This document shows, piece by piece, positions 45,555-54,559 of a DNA stretch of 64,000 nucleotides (positions are counted from its first letter, which is position 1; each line of letters starts with the position of its first letter). A program made the translations under genes and the position numbers. Location: the NCBI RefSeq assembly GCF_013155265.1, contig NZ_JABJXU010000001.1:488154-552153 (forward strand). The letters run 5' to 3'. The notes under the pieces are model-generated. The model saw only the letters and a program-made list of their open reading frames with translations, was not told where the DNA came from and did not search any database. Source of the stretch: Enterococcus sp. MMGLQ5-1. Lineage in GTDB: Bacteria > Bacillota > Bacilli > Lactobacillales > Streptococcaceae.

Positions 45555-46421
45555 ATGAAAACAATCACGTTAAACAATGGTGTTGAAATGCCACAATTAG
45601 GTTTTGGCGTTTATCAAATTCCAAATGAAGAAACAGCAGAAGCGGTTTACCAAGCAATTAAAGTGGGTTATCGGTTAATTGATACTGCCTCAATTTATGG
45701 CAATGAAAAAGAAACCGGCGAGGGCATTAAACGCGCAATCGATGAAAAATTAGTGACTCGTGAGGCGCTATTTGTGACTTCAAAATTGTTTATCTTACAG
45801 ACTCCAGAGGAGAAAGCGGCTGATACGATTGAACAATCGCTTAATTTAATGGGCTTAGAATACTTAGATCTATATTTAATCCATCAGCCATATGGTGATG
45901 TATACGGAGCATGGCGTGCGCTGGTTGCAGCTCAAAAGGCTGGTAAGGTACGTGCCATTGGTATTTCTAATTTTAAATCATCTAAAATGATTGAATTTGT
46001 TGGTTTAACTGAAGTGAAGCCTCAAATTAATCAAATTGAAGTTAATCCTTGGAATCAACGAATTGAAGATGAAGTGTGGCATCAAAAATATGGCGTTCAA
46101 GTTGAAGCATGGGCACCGTTTGCTGAAGGTCGTCATGATTTATTTACAAATGAAGTTTTATCAGAAATCGGTAAAAAATACGGTAAATCAGTTGGACAGG
46201 TTGTTTTACGTTGGTTAATGCAAAGAGGCATTGTTGCATTAGCTAAATCAGTTCGCCCAGAACGTATGGCCGAAAATTTTGATATTTTTGACTTTGAATT
46301 ATCCAAAGAAGATATTGAGACAATTACTGGCTTAGATATGAAGGAATCTGCATTCTTTGATCATGATGCGCCACAACAGGTGGAATGGTTTATGAATCGA
46401 ATGCTGGAAACGGAGAAATAA
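45555..46421 (+). CDS. Aldo/keto reductase
   Basis: 288 residues, AKR5-like. NAD(P)H-dependent reduction of aldehydes/ketones in the cytoplasm. Conserved Asp and Tyr in DTASIYGNEKETGEGI, Lys in FVTSKLF, His in YLIHQPYGD, and the phosphate-binding C-terminal part ALAKSVRPERMAEN. ATG 45555 with AAGGAGGAG upstream; the frame extends back to 45462 but overlaps the promoter. First structural gene of the operon; the stop overlaps the next start (TAATG). Confidence 0.93.
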   Translation: MKTITLNNGVEMPQLGFGVYQIPNEETAEAVYQAIKVGYRLIDTASIYGNEKETGEGIKRAIDEKLVTREALFVTSKLFILQTPEEKAADTIEQSLNLMGLEYLDLYLIHQPYGDVYGAWRALVAAQKAGKVRAIGISNFKSSKMIEFVGLTEVKPQINQIEVNPWNQRIEDEVWHQKYGVQVEAWAPFAEGRHDLFTNEVLSEIGKKYGKSVGQVVLRWLMQRGIVALAKSVRPERMAENFDIFDFELSKEDIETITGLDMKESAFFDHDAPQQVEWFMNRMLETEK

Positions 46422-47086
46422 TGAGAAGCATTTTATACTTACTGCCTTTATGTCTCTTTGCATTAACCGGCTGTTTTCAAGCAGACCACTCCAACCAGAA
46501 GCAAGCAGCAAGTACTAATTCTAATGGCAACTCTACAAGCAATGCGTTGATTGTTTATTTTTCAAAGCCCGAAATGAATGGTACTGACATCGTTGCAGGG
46601 GCAAGTCGAGTAGTGTCTGAAAATGATCAGATTTTGGGAAACGTTGAACAGTTAGCAGATTGGATTTCAGAAGCTACAAATTATCCGACTGCTCGAATCG
46701 AAACGGTCGAAACTTATCCTGATGATCATGATACTTTAGTAGATCAAGCAACAGAAGAGCGTTCAACTGATTTTAGACCGGAATTAAAACCACTTGATGC
46801 AAATTTAGCAGACTACAATACGATTTATATTGGCTACCCAATTTGGTGGTCGGATATGCCCATGGCGATGTATAGCTTTTTTGAAACTAATGATTTTAGT
46901 GGCAAAGCGATTATTCCATTCTCTGTTCATGGTGGTAGTGGCTTAACCGGGACTGTTGAAACTATTGACAAATTAGCGTCTGGTGCGACTGTTGAATCTG
47001 ATAATGTTTTGAGTGTTTCACGTCATGATGTGCCAGAGGCGCAAGGTGAGGTGAAGGATTGGTTGAAGTCACTTGGTGTGAATTAG
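46421..47086 (+). CDS. Flavodoxin-like lipoprotein
   Basis: 221 residues. Lipoprotein signal peptide with lipobox LTGC (Cys at about residue 17), a Ser/Asn/Gln-rich linker, then a flavodoxin-fold domain beginning NALIVYFSKPE and including IYIGYPIWWSDMPMAMYSFF and FSVHGGSGL, typical of the Flavodoxin_4 group. It would be anchored on the outer face of the membrane, unusual for an FMN electron carrier. It overlaps the aldo/keto reductase gene by one base. A second anchored flavodoxin lies at 50801. Confidence 0.85.
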   Translation: MRSILYLLPLCLFALTGCFQADHSNQKQAASTNSNGNSTSNALIVYFSKPEMNGTDIVAGASRVVSENDQILGNVEQLADWISEATNYPTARIETVETYPDDHDTLVDQATEERSTDFRPELKPLDANLADYNTIYIGYPIWWSDMPMAMYSFFETNDFSGKAIIPFSVHGGSGLTGTVETIDKLASGATVESDNVLSVSRHDVPEAQGEVKDWLKSLGVN

Positions 47087-47149
47087 CAGAACAAAATAGC
47101 TTATATAGTTATTAAGGTATTTTGATAGCCCATTTGGAGGTGCGAATAA

Positions 47150-47770
47150 ATGAAAAAAGTAATTATCATTGGTGCAGGTGGACAAATTCCAGAAGTCTTG
47201 ATTCCACTTTTACAAGAGCAAGATGATGTTGAATTAACATTATTTGGTAGAAGTGCATCGAAGCTGCCATACGAAAACGTAACTAAAATTTCAGGTAATG
47301 CAAGTAACCTGTCAGAGCTTGAATATGCTTTGGTAGGTCAAGATATTGTCTACATGAATTTTGATAATAAAGCTGTGACCGATGTTGTCGTTGAAGCAAT
47401 GGAAAAAACTGATGTGAAACGGATTATTCAAGCAGGTGTTTTAAGTGTTTATGGTGAAGTTGCGGAGCCCTTTGCCACATGGAATAGTCGAATGATGGGT
47501 GGGCGTGTTGCCAATAATCGCGGTATAGTGACACTGGAAGCGAGTGATTTAGACTATACCTATATGCGTATGACATGGCTTTATAATGGCTCAGACAAGG
47601 CTTATGTTGTGAGTCCAAAAGGTGAGCCATTCTTAGGCGTTCAAATTACAAGACGGGCAATTGCAGAGTTTGTTTGTGATAATATCACAGGTAAACGCAA
47701 CGATCTAAAGGCAAGTATTGGTCTGTGGGAACCTGGTTCAGAAAATAAAGCAAAGCCAGTTTTTTATTAA
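47150..47770 (+). CDS. NAD(P)-binding NmrA/SDR-like protein
   Basis: 206 residues. N-terminal Rossmann motif VIIIGAGGQIPEVL, then LFGRSASKLPYENVTKISGNA; central VKRIIQAGVLSVYGE and TYMRMTWLYNG match atypical short-chain/NmrA-like proteins. Probable NAD(P)H-dependent oxidoreductase or sensor; substrate unknown. SD GGAGGTG. Part of the redox operon, and of the same broad family as the pseudogene at 44013. Confidence 0.85.
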   Translation: MKKVIIIGAGGQIPEVLIPLLQEQDDVELTLFGRSASKLPYENVTKISGNASNLSELEYALVGQDIVYMNFDNKAVTDVVVEAMEKTDVKRIIQAGVLSVYGEVAEPFATWNSRMMGGRVANNRGIVTLEASDLDYTYMRMTWLYNGSDKAYVVSPKGEPFLGVQITRRAIAEFVCDNITGKRNDLKASIGLWEPGSENKAKPVFY

Positions 47771-47793
47771 ATTTGAATTAAAGGGAGTAAACC

Positions 47794-48828
47794 ATGAAAT
47801 TAGCGGAAATTAAAGTTGAAGACATTGTAAAAGTAGAAGGTAATGATAATCAATGGGGTCTTGTTTATGACAATGCCATCACTGAAAACAAAGCGGGTGA
47901 AGTCAATATTCATCCAACAACCTATGACTTAAACGGCATTAAGGTTGTAGCAAATATCTATACACCAGCTGGATATGATGCAAAGAAAAAATATTCTGCA
48001 GTCACAGTTGCACATCCAAATGGTGGGGTTAAAGAGCAGGTTGCCGGTTTATTCGCTCAAAAACTAGCAGAACACGGTTATATTACTATTACTGCAGATG
48101 CGGCATTCCAAGGTCAATCAGGCGGCGAACCACGTATGGTCGACTGTCCAGAATACCGTGTTGAAGACATTCATGGTATGGCAGATGCAATTTCACTTTT
48201 CCCGGGCGTTGATTATGATCGGATTGGTGCTTTTGGTGTTTGTGGTGGTGGCGGCTATACACTCCGAGCTGGTCAAACGGACAAACGCTTTAAAACAGTT
48301 GCAACTTTATCTGCCTTTAACTCAGGCTTAGTTCGTCGTAACGGCTTTGTGGACTCACAAATTAATACCATTCAAGAACGCTTAGCACAAGCCTCAGAAG
48401 CAAGAAATAAACGTATTCGTGGTGGAGGCGTCGATTACACACCTGACCTAAAGCTTTTGAAGCCAGAAGAAGCCGATAAATTACCATATGATATGTATAA
48501 GGAAGGCTATTACTATTATGCTGTTGATTATGCCCATCCAAAATCATCATTTATCTACACACAAGAGAGCTTATTACAGCTTGCAACCTATGATGCTTCT
48601 GTCAATATGGACTTAATCAATGTGCCATTATTGATGATGGCTGGTAAATTAGCGGATTCCTTCTATTTGACAGAAAAAGCCTTTGCCAATGCAACAGGAA
48701 CTCAAAATAAAGAGCTATTCTTGATTGAAAATGCACATCATATTGAAACTTACTGGAAACCAGAATACGTTAAAATTGAATTGAAGAAATTAGTTGAATT
48801 TTTAGATAAAAATCTTAAAGGAGCCTAA
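47794..48828 (+). CDS. Alpha/beta hydrolase (dienelactone-hydrolase-like, Cys in the nucleophile elbow)
   Basis: 344 residues. Oxyanion-region VAHPNGG, elbow GAFGVCGGGGYTLRAG, acid-bearing MMAGKLADSFYL and a late His in NAHHIETYW. The elbow reads G-x-C-x-G rather than G-x-S-x-G, as in dienelactone hydrolases, so a Cys nucleophile is likely. No signal peptide. It likely hydrolyses an ester or lactone; the substrate is unknown. SD AAGGGAG precedes ATG 47794; the cupin gene starts at its stop. Confidence 0.85.
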   Translation: MKLAEIKVEDIVKVEGNDNQWGLVYDNAITENKAGEVNIHPTTYDLNGIKVVANIYTPAGYDAKKKYSAVTVAHPNGGVKEQVAGLFAQKLAEHGYITITADAAFQGQSGGEPRMVDCPEYRVEDIHGMADAISLFPGVDYDRIGAFGVCGGGGYTLRAGQTDKRFKTVATLSAFNSGLVRRNGFVDSQINTIQERLAQASEARNKRIRGGGVDYTPDLKLLKPEEADKLPYDMYKEGYYYYAVDYAHPKSSFIYTQESLLQLATYDASVNMDLINVPLLMMAGKLADSFYLTEKAFANATGTQNKELFLIENAHHIETYWKPEYVKIELKKLVEFLDKNLKGA

Positions 48829-49226
48829 TGATGATTGAACAACCATTTGCATTAGGTCAACTTTCCAAGGACAACCATTATTTTAATGGTGATGTCTATC
48901 TGGAAGAGTTAACGAAAGAACCAATTCGTGTGACAAATGTGACGTTTGATACAGCAGTGCGCAATCATTGGCATATTCATCACAAGGGTGGCCAGATTTT
49001 ACTTGTGACTGCTGGCTTTGGCTGGTATCAAGCATGGGGTGAGCCTGCGCAATTTCTTAAAACAGGTGATGTGGTTAATATTCCTGCTGAATTAAAGCAT
49101 TGGCACGGTGCTGCAAGGGATAGTCAGTTTGTTCATATAGCAATTTCTGTTCCTGCTAAGGATGCAAGCACTGAATGGCTTGAAGTAGTTAGCGATGCGG
49201 ATTTTGATAAATTAAAGAAGGATTGA
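48828..49226 (+). CDS. Cupin-domain protein
   Basis: 132 residues. Single cupin barrel with metal-binding motif NHWHIHHKGGQILLV and second motif PAELKHWHGA. Cupins of this length often accompany carboxymuconolactone decarboxylase-like proteins in lactic acid bacteria, as here. It may be an isomerase or dioxygenase-like enzyme, but no reaction can be assigned. ATG 48828 or 48831 (both follow AAAGGAG). Confidence 0.88.
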   Translation: MMIEQPFALGQLSKDNHYFNGDVYLEELTKEPIRVTNVTFDTAVRNHWHIHHKGGQILLVTAGFGWYQAWGEPAQFLKTGDVVNIPAELKHWHGAARDSQFVHIAISVPAKDASTEWLEVVSDADFDKLKKD

Positions 49227-49228
49227 AT

Positions 49229-49631
49229 ATGAACAGTTTAACAATTAAGTTACAAGGGTCGTTTGTTGTTGGGGGTAAAACAATTACAGCACCCGGTCAA
49301 TTTGAATTTGATGATGCGCTGCAAACTGCTGGGCAAACCCGTCATGGTGATCATGCCTACGTGGAATATCAAGTGTCTGAAAATGCAAACAAATACCCAT
49401 TGATATTTCTTCACGGAGCTGGTCAATCAGCCGCCGGTTTTCAAACAACACCAGATGGCAGAGCATTTTGTTTTAGCGATTAATCGTCATGGTGGTCAAG
49501 CAGAGCTTTTACGATTGCCAGACCTCGGTTTTAAAGTCAACACGTACTTTATGTTCCAAGATTTAAATAATCAAGAAGTAGCGAATATTATAGATGATTG
49601 GTTAAAAAAACATCAGTTAGGAGGAAGATAA
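49229..49631 (+). pseudogene. Remnant of an alpha/beta hydrolase gene
   Basis: The frame from ATG 49229 encodes an N-terminal part (HAYVEYQVSE, FLHGAGQSAAGFQTTPDGR) and stops at 49483. Another frame then continues with the family's C-terminal part (NRHGGQAELLRLPDLG, MFQDLNNQEVANIIDDWL) to 49631. The middle of the protein, with the nucleophile elbow, is missing. Internal deletion plus frameshift; about 135 residues remain of an expected ~300. Confidence 0.85.
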
Positions 49632-49633
49632 CC

Positions 49634-50221
49634 ATGGTAAGCCTAGATAAAAAACAAGTTAATTTCATTGCGACAGCAGTATATGCGACTTTAGGAGATT
49701 TAGATAATCTAAAAATTGCTTTTGGAAAAGCATTAGACGAGGGCATGACAATCAACGAAGCTAAAGAAGCGATGTTGCATGTTTATGCGTACGCTGGTTT
49801 TCCTAGAAGCATTAATGCGACAAATGTTCTACGAGTTTTGATAGATGATAGAGCTAGCGCTGGGAAAAAAGATGCTGTCGGTGTTGCTTCTAGCGAGCTG
49901 TCAGCGGAGATTGATAAAAATAAATATGGTGAAGAAATAAGGACTTCTTTAACTGGTCCTAGACCACAACCTGCTTATGCTAAATTTTCACCAGCACTTG
50001 ATGATTTTTTGAAGGAGCATTTGTTTGCTGATTTATTTGCAAGAGTAACCTTAACTCAATTAGAACGTGAGTTAATTACGATAAGTGTCTTAGCAACCCT
50101 TCAAAATGTGCCAGCTCAGCTTGAAACACATACTAAGATTGCCCAAGGTATTGGTTTGACAGACGAACAGGTGGAGGCTTTTGAACAAATTATCTTTAAT
50201 TTATTAACCAATGGGATTTGA
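49634..50221 (+). CDS. Carboxymuconolactone decarboxylase-family protein
   Basis: 195 residues with two CMD-like helical halves: KEAMLHVYAYAGFPRSINA (about 48-66) and ELITISVLATLQNVPAQLETHTK (about 138-160). No CxxC, so it is not an AhpD-type peroxidase; more like gamma-carboxymuconolactone decarboxylase-type proteins of unknown substrate. ATG 49634 is preceded by AGGAGGAAG, which lies in the end of the upstream pseudogene. Confidence 0.88.
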   Translation: MVSLDKKQVNFIATAVYATLGDLDNLKIAFGKALDEGMTINEAKEAMLHVYAYAGFPRSINATNVLRVLIDDRASAGKKDAVGVASSELSAEIDKNKYGEEIRTSLTGPRPQPAYAKFSPALDDFLKEHLFADLFARVTLTQLERELITISVLATLQNVPAQLETHTKIAQGIGLTDEQVEAFEQIIFNLLTNGI

Positions 50222-50231
50222 GGTATGTATT

Positions 50232-50804
50232 TTGAGTAAGGAACGCTTGACTACCTTTATTGATGCAGTTATTGCAATTATTATGACTATTTTAGTTTTA
50301 GATTTGCCACATCCAGAATTGATGACATGGGATGGTCTTTTGGCATTACGAGCTAATTTTTTCTCTTATGCCCTTTCCTTTTTCTGGTTAGGGACAATGT
50401 GGGTTAATAGGCATAATGAATGGCAAAATATTAAAGTAATTGGCAAGGATACCGTTTGGTATGCCTTGCTAATGCTATTTTTTGCCTCGCTATTTCCGTA
50501 TACAACAAGCTTAGTTGCTGAAAATTTTTCTAATGCTGTGGCCCAATCCTTATATGGAATTATTGTTCTAATGGTGACATTATTTAATTCTTTAAGCTAT
50601 AGGTCATTAGTTGTTGCCAATAAAGAGAAAAAGGTCTTTTATCTGCAACAATTATCTAGAAAACATTTCATGAGATGGGACATTGCCATCAAAATGATTG
50701 GTCTGATTATCACCATTTTTATCTGGCCGCCTGCGATGACCTTGTCCATTTTAATAGCAGCAGTCATTATTCTTGCCTATCCGGAAGAAAGAAGTAAAGT
50801 ATGA
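50232..50804 (+). CDS. TMEM175-family (DUF1211) putative potassium channel
   Basis: 190 residues with about six hydrophobic helices. The first helix has the family motif in RLTTFIDAVIAIIMTILVLDL (bacterial TMEM175 has an F-S/x-D-(A/G)-V-(F/I)-AI signature). These proteins are K+ channels without a classical selectivity filter. TTG 50232 gives MSKERLTTF, with GAGG upstream; an in-frame ATG at 50211 would overlap the previous gene. A channel is unexpected in a redox operon. Confidence 0.82.
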   Translation: MSKERLTTFIDAVIAIIMTILVLDLPHPELMTWDGLLALRANFFSYALSFFWLGTMWVNRHNEWQNIKVIGKDTVWYALLMLFFASLFPYTTSLVAENFSNAVAQSLYGIIVLMVTLFNSLSYRSLVVANKEKKVFYLQQLSRKHFMRWDIAIKMIGLIITIFIWPPAMTLSILIAAVIILAYPEERSKV

Positions 50805-51445
50805 AAAAACCTTATTTGATTATATTTATTTTTATAGTTATTTTGTTAATGATTGGTTTCTTTATTGGGAATAATGCTTTGAATACCAATAACAACACGA
50901 AGGAGGTCAAACAGGTGGAAAATCCTAAAACACTAATTGTTTATTATTCACGATCCGGTAATACTAAAGCGATTGCTGAATTGATACAGGATAAGGTCGG
51001 TGGTGATTTGATACAAATAAAAACTGCTGAGGCGAGATCAGCTAATTATCACGAAGAGGTTAACCAAAATGAGCAGGAGCAGGATAATGATATCCTGCCA
51101 GAATTAAAGACAGAAATAAGTAATTTTGAGAGCTATGACCGTGTGTTTATTGGCGCACCGACATGGAACATGGCATTGCCACAAGCAGCTGTTGCTTTTT
51201 TAGAGAGCTATAATTTTTCTGGAAAAACGGTAATTCCATTTAACACAAATGGTGGTTACGGTGAGGGCTCGACATTTAGCCAGATTGAAGCTGGTGCCAA
51301 AGATGCTAAAGTTCTTGAGGGATTTTCGGTCAAAGGTGGCGAGGAAACCAATGGAATTTTATTAGCAATAAAAGGTAATAGAAAAGTTGAAGTTTCAAAG
51401 GAAATTGATCGCTGGTTAAAAAAAATTAACCAACAATCACAATAA
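50801..51445 (+). CDS. Membrane-anchored flavodoxin-like protein
   Basis: 214 residues. Uncleaved-looking N-terminal anchor (KKPYLIIFIFIVILLMIGFF), Asn-rich linker, then a flavodoxin domain: TLIVYYSRSGNTKAIAELI, with the FMN-phosphate loop SRSGNT, and VFIGAPTWNMALPQAA. The N-terminal lysines predict the domain outside the cell. Paired with the lipoprotein at 46421, it is a second surface flavodoxin. ATGA overlap with the TMEM175 gene. Confidence 0.86.
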   Translation: MKKPYLIIFIFIVILLMIGFFIGNNALNTNNNTKEVKQVENPKTLIVYYSRSGNTKAIAELIQDKVGGDLIQIKTAEARSANYHEEVNQNEQEQDNDILPELKTEISNFESYDRVFIGAPTWNMALPQAAVAFLESYNFSGKTVIPFNTNGGYGEGSTFSQIEAGAKDAKVLEGFSVKGGEETNGILLAIKGNRKVEVSKEIDRWLKKINQQSQ

Positions 51446-51466
51446 AAAATTGAAAGAAGAAGAGAA

Positions 51467-52768
51467 TTGAATAAACAAAAGTTTGGAATTGTTTTACCGG
51501 TGACACTGTTTGCCTATTTTTTGATTTTAATGGATAACTCGATTATTTTTACGAGTTCTGTCCAAATTGGAGAAAGCCTTCAGCTTTCTTCATCTGCACT
51601 TTCTTGGGTATCTAGTGCGTATACGCTAACCTTTGGTGGTTTTCTATTATTAAGCGGTCGTTTATCGGATTTACTAGGTCGAAAACGTATTTTTTTGATT
51701 GGTCTAAGTATATTTGGTATAAGTTCACTTTTAATTGGCTTATCACAAAGTGCCTTGATGATGATTAGTATGCGTGCCATGCAGGGTGTTGGTAGCTCAA
51801 TTATAGCACCAACCACACTTGCTTTAATTATGGACGCTTATCAATCTAATATGCGGCAAAAAGCAATTTCGTATTATGGTGCGACTGCTGGAATTGGTTC
51901 GAGTATTGGCTTGTTAATCGGTGGCGGCTTAACTAGCTTAATTTCATGGCGTGCAGGATTCATTATTAATGTTCCTTTTACAGTAATATTAATATTATTA
52001 ACCGCAAAATATATCAACGAATCAGAGACCAAATCAGAAAAAATTGATTATCTTGGCAGTATACTTTCCGTTTTGGCCCTTGTTGGTATTATTTTTGGTT
52101 TTACTGAGGCAAACTTAATTGTTATTGTTTTAGGTATTATTATCCTAGTTCTATTTATTATTCGAGAATCACGAATTAATTTTCCGATTTTACCCTTAAC
52201 CTTATTTAAGAATAAAATTCGTTCCAGTGCTTATGCGACTCGACTATTATTTATGATGACAATGCTACCTTTCTGGTTTTTTTTACCGCAAATGTTACAA
52301 AGTCAGTATGGCTTTTCAGCCTTTGAATCGGGGCTGGCCTTTCTGCCGTTAACAATTGTTAATTTTATTATTGCTTTACAATTACCAAGATTAACCTTGA
52401 AATTTGGCAATAGTCGTATTTTATTAGCTGGGGAAATCGTCTTGATGATCGGTTTGATATTGATTGCGATATCAAATATTAGTACAGGTTATTGGGGGGC
52501 AATTTTTATCCCAATGATGATTATCGGTATCGGTCAAGGGTTAATTTTGGCGCCAGTGACAGCTGCTGGCGTTCATGAGGCGCCTGTTGAGTTATCAGGT
52601 ATCGCAAGTGGCGTTACGAATACAATGCATCAAATTGGAGGTCCTATCGGATTATCAATAATTGTTTCAATAACCAATGATTTTCATATCGAAATTTGGA
52701 TGATGGTAGTATTTACAGCGGTTGCCACGATTATCTTAGCTGTTATGGCTAATTCAAGTAATAATTAA
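51467..52768 (+). CDS. MFS drug exporter (DHA2/EmrB-QacA-like)
   Basis: 433 residues with 12 or more membrane helices. Motif A GRLSDLLGRKRIFLIG after helix 2, and motif C-like segment GATAGIGSSIGLLIGG in helix 5 indicate a drug/H+ antiporter. It probably exports the toxic compound or product handled by the operon. TTG start at 51467 with AGAAGAGA; last gene of the MerR-controlled operon. I see no clear terminator after it. Confidence 0.88.
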   Translation: MNKQKFGIVLPVTLFAYFLILMDNSIIFTSSVQIGESLQLSSSALSWVSSAYTLTFGGFLLLSGRLSDLLGRKRIFLIGLSIFGISSLLIGLSQSALMMISMRAMQGVGSSIIAPTTLALIMDAYQSNMRQKAISYYGATAGIGSSIGLLIGGGLTSLISWRAGFIINVPFTVILILLTAKYINESETKSEKIDYLGSILSVLALVGIIFGFTEANLIVIVLGIIILVLFIIRESRINFPILPLTLFKNKIRSSAYATRLLFMMTMLPFWFFLPQMLQSQYGFSAFESGLAFLPLTIVNFIIALQLPRLTLKFGNSRILLAGEIVLMIGLILIAISNISTGYWGAIFIPMMIIGIGQGLILAPVTAAGVHEAPVELSGIASGVTNTMHQIGGPIGLSIIVSITNDFHIEIWMMVVFTAVATIILAVMANSSNN

Positions 52769-52987
52769 TGATAAAATATAATCATAATAAACAATGTTTT
52801 GTAAGGACAATAAGTCATATATCTGCTAATATTTAGAAATGCTACCTTTTATTTTTTGAAATTTGAGGCCCACGCTTCAATTTTCTTAATTTTATTAGTT
52901 AATCGTCGCTTATATAGATACAATTTGAAAAAATAATGATAAAAAAGATGATTTGTAACTTTATAAGTATACTTTTTTTGAAAATAC
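52769..52987. other. AT-rich intergenic stretch without recognised features
   Basis: No ORF with an SD, no convincing hairpin terminator for the MFS gene; rpmE2 promoter follows. Confidence 0.5.
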
Positions 52988-53016
52988 TTGCACTAGACGC
53001 TCGGATTTGATAAAAT
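52988..53016 (+). promoter_or_regulatory. rpmE2 promoter
   Basis: -35 TTGCAC (52988-52993), 17-bp spacer, -10 TAAAAT (53011-53016). Confidence 0.7.
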
Positions 53017-53074
53017 ATTAAAGGTATTAAATAACTCTGTCGTGGCAAACACTTCAGGGCAAGGAGGACAAAAC

Positions 53075-53323
53075 ATGAAAACTGATATTCATCCGAAGTA
53101 TCAACCGGTAGTATTTTTAGATTCTACGACAGGCTTTAAATTCTTGTCAGGCTCTACAAAATCATCAGCTGAAACAATCGAATGGGAAGATGGCAATACA
53201 TATCCATTAATCCGTGTCGAAATTTCTTCTGACTCACATCCATTCTATACTGGACGTCAAAAGTTCACACAAGCAGATGGACGTGTCGATCGTTTCAACA
53301 AAAAATACGGTTTACAAGATTAA
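53075..53323 (+). CDS. rpmE2: 50S ribosomal protein L31 type B
   Basis: 82 residues: [45 protein letters not shown]. It lacks the CxxC pair of zinc-binding L31, so it is the zinc-independent paralogue, in many bacteria derepressed under zinc limitation. SD AAGGAGGA before ATG 53075; a GTG at 53042 opens the same frame but lies upstream of the SD. No Zur box was recognised. Confidence 0.95.
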   Translation: MKTDIHPKYQPVVFLDSTTGFKFLSGSTKSSAETIEWEDGNTYPLIRVEISSDSHPFYTGRQKFTQADGRVDRFNKKYGLQD

Positions 53324-53330
53324 AAAATTT

Positions 53331-53360
53331 AACATCAAAGCGATTGCTTTGGTGTTTTTT
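53331..53360 (+). terminator. Terminator after rpmE2
   Basis: Stem AACATCAAAGC/GCTTTGGTGTT with a 4-nt loop and TTTTTT. Confidence 0.9.
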
Positions 53361-53544
53361 TATACCAAAAATTGGTGTAGCTGCTAATAAGGATTGAGTA
53401 GATAAATCACTGATAGTTTTTGGCTGATAAGTTACAATAAAAACAGTCTTTGGTATGATAGAAGAATAATGTTATTATTGATATACTGTATTTAACTGAA
53501 ATTGAATTATTAATTGAAATTGACATTGGATTTGAGGGCATGAT

Positions 53545-54555
53545 TTGAAAGTTCTATTATATTTTGAAGGCATAAAGCTATTAAAACAGTCAGGCATCGG
53601 TCGTGCGCGTGAACATCAAATGCGAGCACTGCAGCTTTTAGGATATGAAATAACAGAGGATCCTAGGTGTACCGATTATGATATTTTACATATTAATACC
53701 TATGCTCTAAAAAGTTTATTACTGGCGCATAAGGCCAAACGTTTAGGGAAAAAGATAGTTTATCACGCTCATTCTACAGAAGAGGATTTTCGCAACTCAT
53801 TCATTGGCGCTAATCTCGTTTCTGGTTTGTTTAAACGACATTTAATTCATCTTTACAATTTAGCAGATATTGTCATTACACCAACGGAATATTCTAAGCA
53901 CTTACTTGAAGGGTATGGTATTAAACCGCCAATAGTTGCCATTTCTAATGGGATAGATCTGACACGCTATCAACGCTCTGAGCAAAAGGAAATGGCATTT
54001 CGTAAATATTTTAAGCTCTCGGACGATCAAAAGGTGGTTATTAGTGCTGGATTATTTATTGAAAGAAAAGGTATTCTTGACTTTGTAAAAATTGCAGAGT
54101 CCTTTCCAGAAATTACTTTTATTTGGTTTGGGCATGCGCCACTTTACACAATTCCAAGGAAAATTCGTCATGTCGTGCAAAAGGCGCATCCTGAAAATGT
54201 GCTATTTCCGGGCTATATTCGTGGTGAGGTTTATGAAGGGGCCTATACATCGGCCGATCTCTTTTTCTTCCCTTCTTATGAAGAAACTGAGGGTATAGTC
54301 GTTTTAGAGGCATTGGCGAGTCATCAGCTTGTACTTGTGCGAGATATTCCAGTATACCAGCCTTGGCTTTCTGATGGTCAAAATGCTTTAATGGGTAATA
54401 ATAATGCTGATTTTGTTCAAAAGATTGAAATGGCTTGTCATTCTGATTGTTCCGATATCGTCAAGGCTGGCCAGACGGTCACACAGCAAAGAACGCTTGA
54501 AGCAGTTTCACAGCAATTGAAAGTGGTTTACGAATCATTGATAAAGGAGGTTTAG
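53545..54555 (+). CDS. Glycolipid glycosyltransferase, CpoA/LafB-like (second sugar)
   Basis: 336 residues, family GT4. Starts MKVLLYFEGIKLLKQSGIGR, like CpoA-type enzymes that add the second sugar to monoglucosyl-diacylglycerol. Donor-site segment SADLFFFPSYEETEGIVVLEAL contains the E-x7-E motif. It works at the cytoplasmic membrane to make the diglycosyl lipid that also anchors lipoteichoic acid. TTG start; the next gene (first-sugar enzyme) starts 4 bp after it, an order seen in other Lactobacillales. Which of the two acts first is inference from N-terminal similarity. Confidence 0.83.
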   Translation: MKVLLYFEGIKLLKQSGIGRAREHQMRALQLLGYEITEDPRCTDYDILHINTYALKSLLLAHKAKRLGKKIVYHAHSTEEDFRNSFIGANLVSGLFKRHLIHLYNLADIVITPTEYSKHLLEGYGIKPPIVAISNGIDLTRYQRSEQKEMAFRKYFKLSDDQKVVISAGLFIERKGILDFVKIAESFPEITFIWFGHAPLYTIPRKIRHVVQKAHPENVLFPGYIRGEVYEGAYTSADLFFFPSYEETEGIVVLEALASHQLVLVRDIPVYQPWLSDGQNALMGNNNADFVQKIEMACHSDCSDIVKAGQTVTQQRTLEAVSQQLKVVYESLIKEV

Positions 54556-54559
54556 CGTT

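Noticed and set aside
53042-53074. GTG start for rpmE2 giving an N-terminal extension
   Set aside because: The SD AAGGAGGA lies between this GTG and ATG 53075, and L31 starts with MKTDIHP.
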